Part shown: positions 55,461 through 64,000 of the stretch, one piece after another
Position numbering within the stretch: position 1 is the stretch's first letter
How the letters are laid out: each line of letters starts with the position of its first letter
Assembly (NCBI GenBank): GCA_014904985.1
Contig: MU128962.1
Span: forward strand, 197,471-261,470
Direction of reading: 5' to 3'
DNA from: Hydnum rufescens UP504
Taxonomy: Eukaryota > Basidiomycota > Agaricomycetes > Cantharellales > Hydnaceae
DNA length: 64,000 nt
Translations under genes and position numbers: made by a program
Notes under the pieces: model-generated
What the model saw: only the letters and a program-made list of their open reading frames with translations
Told to the model about the DNA's origin: nothing
The model's database searches: none

Positions 55461-57746
55461 TCAAGGAGGTAGTGAGGCAGGGCCAGTGGTAGAGGCAGTG
55501 GGGGAATGCTGAGCAGAGCCAGAGGCAGCAAGGGGATGATGGGGCCCGGGCATAGGTGGTGGTGGTGGAGGCGCAGATGAGACAGTAGGAGCACTCTGGC
55601 AAGATTGAGAGGCTTCACATTCATGCTGCTCAACTTCATGTACATGTGCTTCTGCTTCCCGTCTAAGCTCCTCTGCTTTCGACTTTTCTATGGCTTCCAA
55701 CTCATTTCTGCTTTGATCTGCCTCTGCATAATCCTTTGCACATTAAGCCTGCTTTGCACAGCGCCTTGCATCATTCTCGCATTGCCTCTCTTCTTTCGTG
55801 GATGACCTCCATAGCCTCATGAGTGCAGTCTCGAAGTCACTCTGGGCAGGTTTCCCATTACATGACTTTTCCCTTTTCTTCCCATGAGCCCCTCTCAGCA
55901 TGAGTTCAATTCTCTGCCATGCACTATCATCCCCATTTTCTGCAGCTGATATGAGGGCCTTTGTGGCATTCTCTTGACCAGGATCCAAGGGGGATGGTTC
56001 TCTCTGATAATCATCATCTTCATCATGGCCATCGTAAGTGTCATCAAATTCTGTGTTGAAAGGGTTCCCCATGATTGCCCCAAAGATGTCCATTCCATCG
56101 TCATCATCCACACCACTGCTTGCTGCAGGTTTTGGTGTGCTGAACGTTGGATCATCCTCCTCATTATCATAGACTTTGATCCTTTCCCTGTACTCATACA
56201 CCCAATGGAATCCTGGCACCACATATGTCTGGGCAGAGGGCCATGGACCAGGGCCAAGCAAGTCACACAAGATGGCCACATGTGTTTCACACATATCATT
56301 GGTACCAAACATACAGCTTGCAATGTACGATAGGGAGTGTTCTTCATCATCATGACTGGATTTGCCAGGATATCCCTCATGTGGTCTTATATGCCATGGA
56401 TCAGGGCACAAGACATGGATCAGAGGAATTTCGACATGCACCACATGCTCCTCAACTTGGAGCCTATCCACCTTCCACTCCTTCATCGCAGCAGCAGACT
56501 CTGCATCTGCAGCTGCTGATGCCTCAGGAGATTCGGGAGTGCGATTGGGAATAATATCACAATGAACCTGGGATGGACACTCCTGAACACCAAAGACTGG
56601 TACACCTCATCAAATCATATCGTCCACCATCGATCCAACATCAGGATCGAGGGCGAAGTGATATATAGCCCCAACCCATCGGTCATCCACACCAAAGCTC
56701 AGCAGTTCTAATTTGTATGTACATGCAAGATGGTCGAAGCAAATGTGCATGACATATTCGGCAAATCCTCTGTTATCATAGGCATAATTCATGAGTAAAT
56801 TAAGAGAGAGTTCCAGATTTTCCCAAATGAAGTCCTCAATGAGCTGCACAGAGTATTGCTTCTCTAGACCATGTGGCTTGGTGGGGAGAGGGGGAATTCC
56901 TGGCACCTTCCATGCCTCAGCAATTATTTCCCAGTCCCTTGCAATGGTGAAGAAATCTGCAAAAAATTGCTGATATAGCTCTTTATAGTAAGGCAGAGGG
57001 GTTTTTATCCCATCATTCATTGAGCACATTGTGGAGACATAAGGAGGCAGATCAGACTTGAGGCGATAGATATAAGGACAATAAGGGGTCGAGGGGTCAA
57101 GCATATTTGGCCGAAGAGTGTAGTCGTGGGGTTCCAAGGTTCCATGAGGGTGAAGAGGCCACTTAGTTGGCTTTGGGAGCAACACCTGGTTATGTGGGGC
57201 ATGCCCCATATTGGGGGATGTTGGGAAGCCTAAGAATTGGAAGTGCTGCTGACTATTTGAGAACACCAGAGTCCACTCCTTCTGGATGTAGTATATCCAT
57301 AATAAAGGCCTCACTAGCAACACAAATGTGAGTCAACAAGGAAGGGCAAAAGAGGAGAAAAGGAATGTACAGTCCATCTGGGATGCACAATTTTGAGAGT
57401 ACTTTTCCCAACTATCCACTGTGTTGAATAAATCTGCCCAAATCCTGTCTGATGATGGTGCCACCAAATCGCCATTCTTAGCCCAAGTCCAAGGCACACA
57501 ATTCCCTAGAGCAGAGGAGCCACATTGCCCACTATAAAGAGCAGGGTCTGCAACAATCTCCTGGCCCAACTCTTGTTGAGAATCTGTGTCTGACTGTATG
57601 CAAGGCTCAGACAACCTGCTGGGCTTGCTGCGATCTGTGGCGAGGGGCACAGGTTGTGACTGAGCATCAGGCTCAGACAACTCACTGAGCTTGCTGTGAT
57701 TTGCAGCAAGGGTCATGGGTTGTGAGTGAGCAACTGATAGTTCCAT
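55461..57746 (-). pseudogene. Two-exon gene of unknown function, with in-frame TGA codons
   Basis: ATG at 57746. Exon 1 has two similar Ser/Gln-rich repeats (LAANHSKLSELSEPDAQSQP, LATDRSKPSRLSEPCIQSDT) and ends SQNCASQMD. A 50-odd-bp intron GTACATTCC..TGCTAG follows (about 57366-57313). Exon 2 continues LRPLLWIYYIQKEWT, FADFFTIARDWEIIAEAWKV and ELSLNLLMNYAYDNRGFAEY to VDDMI at 56610. There TGA TGA interrupts a frame that goes on GVPVFGVQECPSQVH, KEWKVDRLQVEEHVVHVEIP, an acidic region with DDDGMDIFGAIMGNPFN, and a basic coiled coil (RLWRSSTKEERQCENDARRC, KSKAEELRREAEAHVHEVEQ) to about 55461. One more TAA is at about 55745. Removing three stops would give about 700 residues. Not recognised. Confidence 0.55.
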
Positions 57747-58440
57747 TTTGTCAAGTGCAGAAATTTGCTTCCATGTGCTCTAAGTCTGGAAGACTGCCAT
57801 GAGCCTTGGGCTCTGCGCCACTCTTCTCAGTCAATTAACAGGGCGAATCAGCCATCTTGAAGGTCTGCTGTGAGTTCTGCCCACACCAACCCCATCTTCA
57901 GATTTCCATTACCCACTTGTAAGGTCAACTGTGAGCCTTGTGCGCTCCACACTACCCCTATCAGGTGGCAAGTGGGTCTGCACCCTTTCTTGGTCAATAT
58001 GCCATCAACACCAACACTGGACCTCACCTGTGTTACGAGTCATACTTGCAACCTCTTACATAACCCCATCACGTGACCTCATCCCCCTCACCTTATTGTA
58101 TTTCCTCCCTTATTGTCCTTGATCTCTATATAAGTAGCTATCTCTAGTACTCTAGCTCCTTAGAAAGATTGAGAATATATGTCTGTACCTGACTCTCTTC
58201 CTCATTCATTCCCTCTCATCTCAAGTCTCTTGGGAATTCAGTTCTTTTGCTCCACTCTCTGTGTTCTTGTCTTCCATGACATTACATAATCATTTGCTTC
58301 GCAAATCCATTCATCAGATATATTAAGGGCTCCCCGTCCCTACTCAGCCTGATTATCTAATCACTCCCCCGTACTAGGAACAACCCTTAACAACCTGCCT
58401 GTTCGTTTCCACTGGCATCCCTTATGCTAGTAGTCATTTC
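57747..58440 (+). promoter_or_regulatory. Promoter-like region with TATA box, possibly part of an LTR
   Basis: TATATAAG at 58127-58134 is preceded by CACGTGACC and followed by a C/T-rich initiator-like region, pointing rightwards. The layout is like an LTR U3-R region, but I found no TG...CA pair with a target duplication and no second copy. It could equally be the promoter of the short gene at 58671. Confidence 0.3.
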
Positions 58441-58670
58441 CACCTCCATAATTGGATTGACCATCAAGAAGGCTTATTTGCTAATGGTCTCAGTATGTTG
58501 GTCGTATGGTGCATCTTGGCAGATACCCAATTGACATCAATTTGGACTCATGGGGGAGTATGTCCTTTCATCTTTCCTCAGTGTTCACTTCATACTGAGT
58601 TCTGACAATCTGCTTCAACTCTCAGTCATCAGCCATTGTTCTTGAGGTCACCAAAGACTCTCAAAAACAA

Positions 58671-59102
58671 GTGATCTCATCGTTCATTGGCATTCATCTG
58701 TATTGGACCCAACTCCACAAGGGCAATGATATTCCAATACAAGTATCCCAAGTTTCTCCAGAATCAGAATGGATGCTCAGAACATGGGGATTTGAATGTC
58801 TGAAGGACATCAAGATCAAACGGTTTTTGATGATGACCTGCAGAGGAAATAGTGCAAAGAACCTGACCTCTGTGGCAAGGGACCCTGCCAATCGACATGC
58901 TCTTTGTGACACATTAACATTGCTGGGGATTTCTTACAAAGTCCCACAACCTGCGACCCATGATCCTGATTGTTTCCCAGCCTGGAGAACTTGGACATCA
59001 TGCACCCCCACTGCCGTAGGGACAAGTGTCAATGTGACAACAGAAAAGTGCAAGGCTGTTGACCCCTCAACCCTCAAGGAATCAGTGTCAAAGTGCATAT
59101 GA
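58671..59102 (+). CDS. Hypothetical protein, 143 codons
   Basis: Open frame, QVSPESEWMLRTWGFECLKD and ARDPANRHALCDTLTLLGIS, ending at 59102. The composition looks like a real protein, but no domain is recognised. A related frame seems to continue after 59103 (NNINPNSTGSPESAVPHASM), so a larger gene may be split here. Confidence 0.35.
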   Translation: MISSFIGIHLYWTQLHKGNDIPIQVSQVSPESEWMLRTWGFECLKDIKIKRFLMMTCRGNSAKNLTSVARDPANRHALCDTLTLLGISYKVPQPATHDPDCFPAWRTWTSCTPTAVGTSVNVTTEKCKAVDPSTLKESVSKCI

Positions 59103-59508
59103 ATGGCCAACAATATCAATCCCAACTCCACAGGCTCTCCGGAGAGTGCAGTCCCTCATGCCTCCATGAGTTTGAGTTTGACCAAAGTTGGTATGGCCAA
59201 TACCCCAGGAAGTCCTGCATTCAGAAATAAGGATGAACCCAAGGTGCTCATCTGGGCAGAGGGTGGTGGTAATTCCAAAGAAATAGAACAGGTTGATGCT
59301 ATTTGCCCACACCGATTGTCCCCTCATCACTATTTCATTCTTTGACTTTAATACTAATACAATCCTTATACACTTCGTAGTTAATTTCACTTGAATTACC
59401 TGTATAATCATGTTAAGAGTATATAGTACATTCCTTGATTGCCTATGTTACTTAGTTAGGCCACAAAGTTAGATAATTCAAAATGAATTGGAAAGATTAT
59501 TAACATTG

Positions 59509-60524
59509 TCAATGATCTAAAATTGACTGAAGAACATCCTTTATATCCTCCAGCCTGGCTTCTGCCTCTTCCTTCCAGTGCATTGCCACTCTAATTTCTT
59601 CCTCCTTTTCCATGAGTTGAGCTGTCAAAAGTGATATTTTGGCCCACATTTCTTCACAAGACATTGACACTAAGGAAGAGGAATGGGATTGGCCCAGATG
59701 GACTGGACTGGTGGATACAGGTTGACTGTCATGATAGTGTGAAGTGGGAGCGGGAGTGGTGGAATCACAAGTCATATTATCATCCATAGACATTGTGCCA
59801 GTGGTGGCAGTTGAAATCATGGCAGGCCTACAAGACCATGCTAAGTCATAATAACAATATGTCAAAGAAACATAAATATGTGAGAACTAGAGTCAGGTAC
59901 TCACCAAAAAAATTGCATTTGTCCTTATCAGTCCTTGAACACCTATAAAATCCTTTGCCAAAATTCTGAGCAGTCCTAGCAACAAAGTATCCTGCTGGTT
60001 AAGAAATAGATCGATTAGTCTGATCCTCTATGAGAACAAGCTTCATCATCCATACCCTTGATATCAACATCTGTGCAATGGCAGAGGAGTTTCCCATTCA
60101 CAACACACTTGAACTGACTGCCTGACATGCTGTGAGTGCAAGTCATGCATGAATTTGGATCTGTGAGCCCCTTTTTCAAAGTCGGAACCTCAGCAGCAGA
60201 CTGCTTGGCAAGGTTGGCTATAAGAGGATGAAGCAAATTAGTGATTCAATTCAGGTCAGAATGCACTGGAAGGATATACTTGGAATAATTCTCCATGATG
60301 ACAGCCATAGAACTTGGACTCAGGTAAGCTTTAGGAATAATGGCCTTCCCAAAGTGGTATGTAACCGTAATGTGATTTGAATTTGAGCATAGCAAGGCCA
60401 CAACCATTGTGGCTAGCTGCAGAGGGACAGGGCCAAAAGCGGTGGTATACCATCTGTGAGGGTGGACCATTGGAAGGTGATCATGGCGGCTTTGCAACCA
60501 GGGAGAAGGGAGCATGAGCAACAT
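59509..60524 (-). pseudogene. GRF-type zinc finger gene, three exons, one in-frame TGA
   Basis: Reading leftwards: NHITVTYHFGKAIIPKAYLS; a TGA at about 60246 where CGA fits; ITNLLHPLIANLAKQSAAEV; CMTCTHSMSGSQFKCVVNGK; LLCHCTDVDIKGMDDEA; a probable intron ending CCAG; YFVARTAQNFGKGFYRC; KDKCNFF; an intron GTGAGTACC..TTAG; AWSCRPAMISTATT; and a C-terminal helical stretch WAKISLLTAQLMEKEEEIRV. The pattern NxGKxFYxC...CxFFxW is the GRF zinc finger, which binds nucleic acids in repair and RNA-processing proteins. Here it stands alone with a coiled coil, as in many fungal transposon-associated or orphan proteins. A gypsy LTR begins 20 bp upstream of the first Met, so the 5' end may be lost. Confidence 0.6.
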
Positions 60525-60543
60525 GTTTGATTGATGGTGGCTT

Positions 60544-62561
60544 TGTCAGGGCCACGCTGTGACAAGAGCACCAAACAAATATAAACACAGATAATTCTGG
60601 CTAAGTCCAGTGTAAGTCCGGCTAAGTCCAGGAGAATCTGGGCAAGAATGAGATAATGAGGATAGGAGGGGACGGAGAGGCAGTCCAGCGGCCCAGAGGG
60701 GACTAGGTGGAAATGAGCACAGTGGTCCTTAAGCTCATGCAGTCAACTGGAAAGTACTTGGACCTGTAGTCTGGAGTAACAGCAGAAATCCTGAGATTAT
60801 GTAATATGAATACGGTGTAAGCAGGAATTGGAAGTCAACTCCAGCTACAGTCCACAATATGAGATTGGGAATGAAGAGAAGGGATCACGGGATCAATCTG
60901 GGTGTTCAGGTCCTTGAGAAGGAGTGGTCTTTGTATGGGAGAAATGTACTGCTCTGATAGAGACTATCTAAACAGTGAATGAAGGGATCAAATCACACAC
61001 TAAGTCCTCCTCTTGAGAACCTATCAAAAGTGTGATAAGTAGTGATTGTGTTGTGGAGTTTACCCTTGGACCAGTGGCAGTTTGTTAAGCCTTCAGAATT
61101 GGGGATGAGGGGAAAGACAATGGAAATTCGCATCTCCTGCACTTAATATACATCACAGAAAAATTCTATGGTAAACGGCAGAAAGGTGGGATTAAGGAAA
61201 AAATGATGAAAAAGAAATCAAGTCAAAAGCTTGAAAACTGAAGGAGATATTCAATTAACAAGTCAGAACAGGGGAATATGGCTTAACCAGGGTATTGCTC
61301 CTCTCCTACTGAACAGAATCCCTTGGGGAAAGGTGGAACTGGTCGCCCTAGATGTACCCTCCATCGGACATAGGGTGCCGGAACCATAATTGCCTTTAAT
61401 AATCAGAAAAGTGGAGGTAAAAGTGAAATGAGACATGGGGAGACTAAATCACAGAAAGCCGAGTTCTAATCCTCTCGTTTTTCCCTTGGTACCATTCGAT
61501 GCGTATTTTCAGCGTCTTTCTAGGGGTGGTCGTTACTAATGAATTGGATCAAAACTGGTGGAGATATTTGTGAAATACTGAAGGATAGTGTGGAACATGA
61601 GGTAAAATCAACCTGGAGGATGCAGTTCGTATCTGATAAACGCATGTGTGGTACCGTCGGATAGGCATTGATTGTAGCTTTCTGGGCGCTATCTTTCCGA
61701 GTCAATCCGATCAAAAATAAGGGAGATATTTGTGAAATACTCCTTGAGAGTATGGGAATAGCCCCTATTTAACATGTGACTAATCCGCAGGTTGGATCCA
61801 AAGGATTAGGCAATCTTGATTATATAATTGGGACTCATATATCGCCCTTGAGGCAATGGCACAGAAGACTGGATTGAGCATCAATGAAGAGGGCAAGTTG
61901 AATTGCCACAGCCACAATTGGCTGGACTTGAGGTAAATACAAAATCAGGTGGTCTGTTGAAGACCTGGAGGTGGACAAACAATTGTCTCATATACAAGGT
62001 GGAGGAGAAGTGAGTAGGCCATGGTTTTGAAAGAAGGGAATCCGTGCTATTTAATAATAAAAGGAATGACAGGAAATGGAGGAGGCAGAATTGAACATAT
62101 TGGATTCGTTTGAGGAGGTAGTTGGGCAGTGATACAAATTCTATGTGGTAGGGATTTATCCCTCCAACAATGGAATACATGAAGGCTGACCTGTAGTCCA
62201 GAGTAACAGCGGAAATCCTGAGAGACCAAAGCTGGGGTCTCTGGACTTCACTCTCGGACTACTTATACATGATGGCTATACTACAGGGGAGTGATCACTA
62301 AACTGGGGTGGTTACAAGGGGGACAGGAACAGGAACAGGAACTCGGCCAGGGGCAAACCAGAAGCAATGGGAAATGAAAGGGAAATGAAAAGGAAATGAA
62401 ACCAAGATAGGGTTGGACCGGAGTCAAACCAGAATCAAGCTGGAAGCAAAGTGGACTTGGGAAAAGGAAATATGCAGAGGACTGGACTGGAGGTGGGTGG
62501 ACAAGGACCAGAGTGATCCAGAGTTGACTGGAGTTGACCAGAGTAAGGGCAAACCCTGACA
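60544..62561 (-). repeat. 3' LTR of gypsy copy 2, with a nested LTR inside
   Basis: Boundaries TGTCAGGG (60544) and CCCTGACA (ends 62561). Total 2018 bp minus the 1354-bp insert leaves 664 bp, matching the 665-bp left copy. Confidence 0.92.
60816..62169 (-). repeat. Solo LTR of the Gag-element family, nested, 1354 bp
   Basis: It starts TGTAAGCAGG and ends CCCTCCAACA like the LTRs at 23341 and 30670, but with many differences, so it is an older insertion. ACGG precedes and ATGG follows it (a 4-bp near-duplication with one CpG-type change). The gypsy LTR sequence is continuous across it (GAATACGG / GGAATACATGAAGG). Confidence 0.9.
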
Positions 62562-62574
62562 TCACCCCCCTCTT
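62562..62574 (-). other. Polypurine tract of gypsy copy 2
   Basis: The reverse complement reads AAGAGGGGGGTGA, identical to 1544-1556. Confidence 0.75.
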
Positions 62575-62619
62575 AGGGCCAATCATCCTGATTGGCTGGA
62601 GGAGCAGGGATCAATGGGT

Positions 62620-63930
62620 CGACCAGTCCGGGAGGTCTGCAGGGGGTTCAGTTAGGAGTGGACATGTCCAGAACCCAATGGAGGAGAAGTCAATGGTGCT
62701 GATCTATCATGGAGCTTCCAGATGAGCAAGGTGGAACTCTGCAATGACTTCCAGGGCATTACCCAGATTGGTCTCCAGAAGCCATTGGTTCTCCGAGGGT
62801 GGGTAGCCTTTCCATTTCACCAAGTACTGGAGTCGGCCTCAGAAATAGCAGGAGTTTTCAATCCATTCCACCTCATACTCCTCCTCATCATCATGGAGGA
62901 TAGGAGGAGGCGGAGGATGTGCAACACGATCCATAATTGGGTCAGGCTGGAAAGGGTGGAGTTTCGAGACATGGAACACTGGGTGGACTCGCATGGAGGA
63001 GGGAAGTTTGAGCCCGATAGCAGAGCAGGAGATCACCTTGTCTACTTTGTATGGGCCTAACCACTTGTCTGAGAGTTTCCAGGCTGGGCGGTCAATGGAA
63101 ATGTTGTGAGCATCCAGCCATACTGAGTCTCTGACTACATACTCTGGGGCTTCTGTCCAGTGAGCATCATAGTGATGAGCCATGTCCTTGGCTGCTTGGT
63201 GGAGAGCGGACTGGGCTTCCTCAGAGGTTTTCTGCATCCATGTGACAAAGTCCGTGGCTGCTTCAACAACTCCAGGGCGGATTGGTTCAGTACCGAGGTG
63301 AGGATCTTGGCCAGAGTCAAGGTGGAATGGGGTTTCCCGGGTGGAGGAGTGAATCTGGTTATTGTATGCAAACTCCACCATAGGGAGCCAGTCTGCCCAA
63401 TCATTTTGTCTGTGGTTGACAAAGATCCGAAGGTACTGCTTGATCTCCTGATTGACTCACTCCATCTGTCCATCTGTCTGGGGGTGGAATGCTGTGGAGA
63501 AGTTGGTTTTAACTCCAAGGAGCGAATTGAGTTCCTTCATGAACTTCGAGGTGAATGTGGTGCCCCAATCACTGATGATGGTCTCTGGAAGGCTGTGGTG
63601 CCTCCAGACATTGTCTCGGAAAAGGCGGGCAACTCCAGCGGAGTCCACTGTGGTTGTCATGGGCATCACATGAATCCGTTTGGAGAGTCAGTTGATGACA
63701 ATCATCACACTGTCAAATCCATGCGACTCTGGGAGCTCCGTGATCATGTCTACTGATATGACTTGCCATCGGCGGTCCGGGACCGGATTAGGGTGGAGAG
63801 TTCTGGATGGTTTGGATGGGAAGGTTTTGGTCCGATTGCAGGTGTCACAGGTGGAAACATAGGTTGCGACATACCATGACATCCCCGGCCACCAGTAGTG
63901 GTGAGACACAAGTTCGTATGTCTCCATCAT
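62620..63930 (-). pseudogene. Ty3/gypsy integrase and chromodomain, CpG-decayed
   Basis: The zinc region (HYWWPGMSWYVATYVSTCDT) and the core (VDSAGVARLFRDNVWRHHSL, IISDWGTTFTSKF where the other copy has SDRG, FHPQTDGQ) are followed by the C-terminal and chromodomain parts (KWLGPYKVDKVI, EEEYEVEWIENSCYF, YLVKWKGYPPSENQW). Stops: TGA after QTDGQME (near 63457) and after NSCYF (near 62839), both where the left copy has CGA. Unlike the left copy there is no frameshift at the KDMA site, so it preserves the original frame there. Confidence 0.9.
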
Positions 63931-64000
63931 CCAGGGTGGCCTGTGGTTGGGGTGTCATGGTGTTCATGAACTAGGTTGTGACAGAGTTTGGAGTCCAGTG

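Larger units (their letters stand above)
60544..64000 (-). mobile_element. Ty3/gypsy chromovirus, second copy, runs off the right edge
   Basis: Inverse of the element at 1-2221: 3' LTR (60544-62561), polypurine tract, chromodomain, integrase. The LTR carries a nested LTR of the Gag-element family. The coding part differs from the left copy by many CG to TG/CA changes. Confidence 0.93.

Noticed and set aside
57747..58440. A further solo LTR
   Set aside because: TATA and promoter layout are suggestive, but no matching ends, no target duplication and no second copy were found, so it is listed only as promoter-like.

Overview
The window looks like a repeat-dense, gene-poor region of a filamentous basidiomycete (Agaricomycetes) genome. 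Evidence: two KDZ-type transposase genes of the basidiomycete kind, a chromodomain-bearing Ty3/gypsy element, very short introns (about 50-66 bp, GTRAGT...YAG), and severe CpG depletion outside the youngest element. The species cannot be read from the sequence. There are no rRNA genes, no CRISPR, and no bacterial or phage genes.

Layout. 1-2221: 3' part of a Ty3/gypsy chromovirus (integrase, chromodomain, LTR). 2.8-6.5 kb: a degenerate KDZ/CxC2 transposase gene split by a solo LTR with a perfect TSD. 8.9-9.9 kb: a 952-bp TIR element. 10.8-14.5 kb: a decayed gene of unknown function split by an 816-bp TIR element. 15.0-18.9 kb: a second KDZ transposase with 72-bp repeats just upstream of its start. 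19.3-19.9 kb: a Pro/Ser repeat protein. 20.6-21.5 kb: a truncated malate dehydrogenase pseudogene. 23.3-32.1 kb: a complete LTR element with near-identical LTRs whose only ORF (about 1954 codons, uninterrupted) holds Gag and protease but no RT, RNase H or integrase. 32.1-33.2 kb: truncated LTR of a 1.6-kb LTR family. 34-39 kb: minisatellites, including a 1-kb C-rich array. 39-45 kb: three decayed genes, one split by a solo 1593-bp LTR. 45.1-52.6 kb: a gene split by a 5.35-kb foldback/Mutator-like element. 53.4-60.5 kb: decayed genes, one interrupted by a solo gypsy LTR and one with a GRF zinc finger. 60.5-64.0 kb: a second gypsy element, inverted relative to the first, with another LTR nested in its LTR.

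Most promising novelty: 46869-52213. It has short TIRs (AGGGTATTGCAYGGGG) and an apparent 9-bp target duplication. Inside are two oppositely oriented arrays of 0.25-0.33-kb units. Each unit carries an exon-like segment with a CACACACCC/GGGTGTGTG hairpin and an intron-like segment of constant size (106-123 bp) with a GCCAAAAGAGCAGC/GCTGCTCTTTTGGC hairpin, branch-point-like ACTAAT and a CTAG acceptor. A truncated BET-type bromodomain exon sits between the arrays. Removing the element and one TSD restores the host reading frame.

Unifying theme: many insertions can be 'excised' by eye to restore the frame of an interrupted gene, so the order of events is recoverable. Most in-frame stops are TGA where a relative or repeat unit has CGA, and other differences are CG to TG/CA. 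This fits methylation-driven CpG decay of old DNA around the much less decayed, CpG-rich Gag element.
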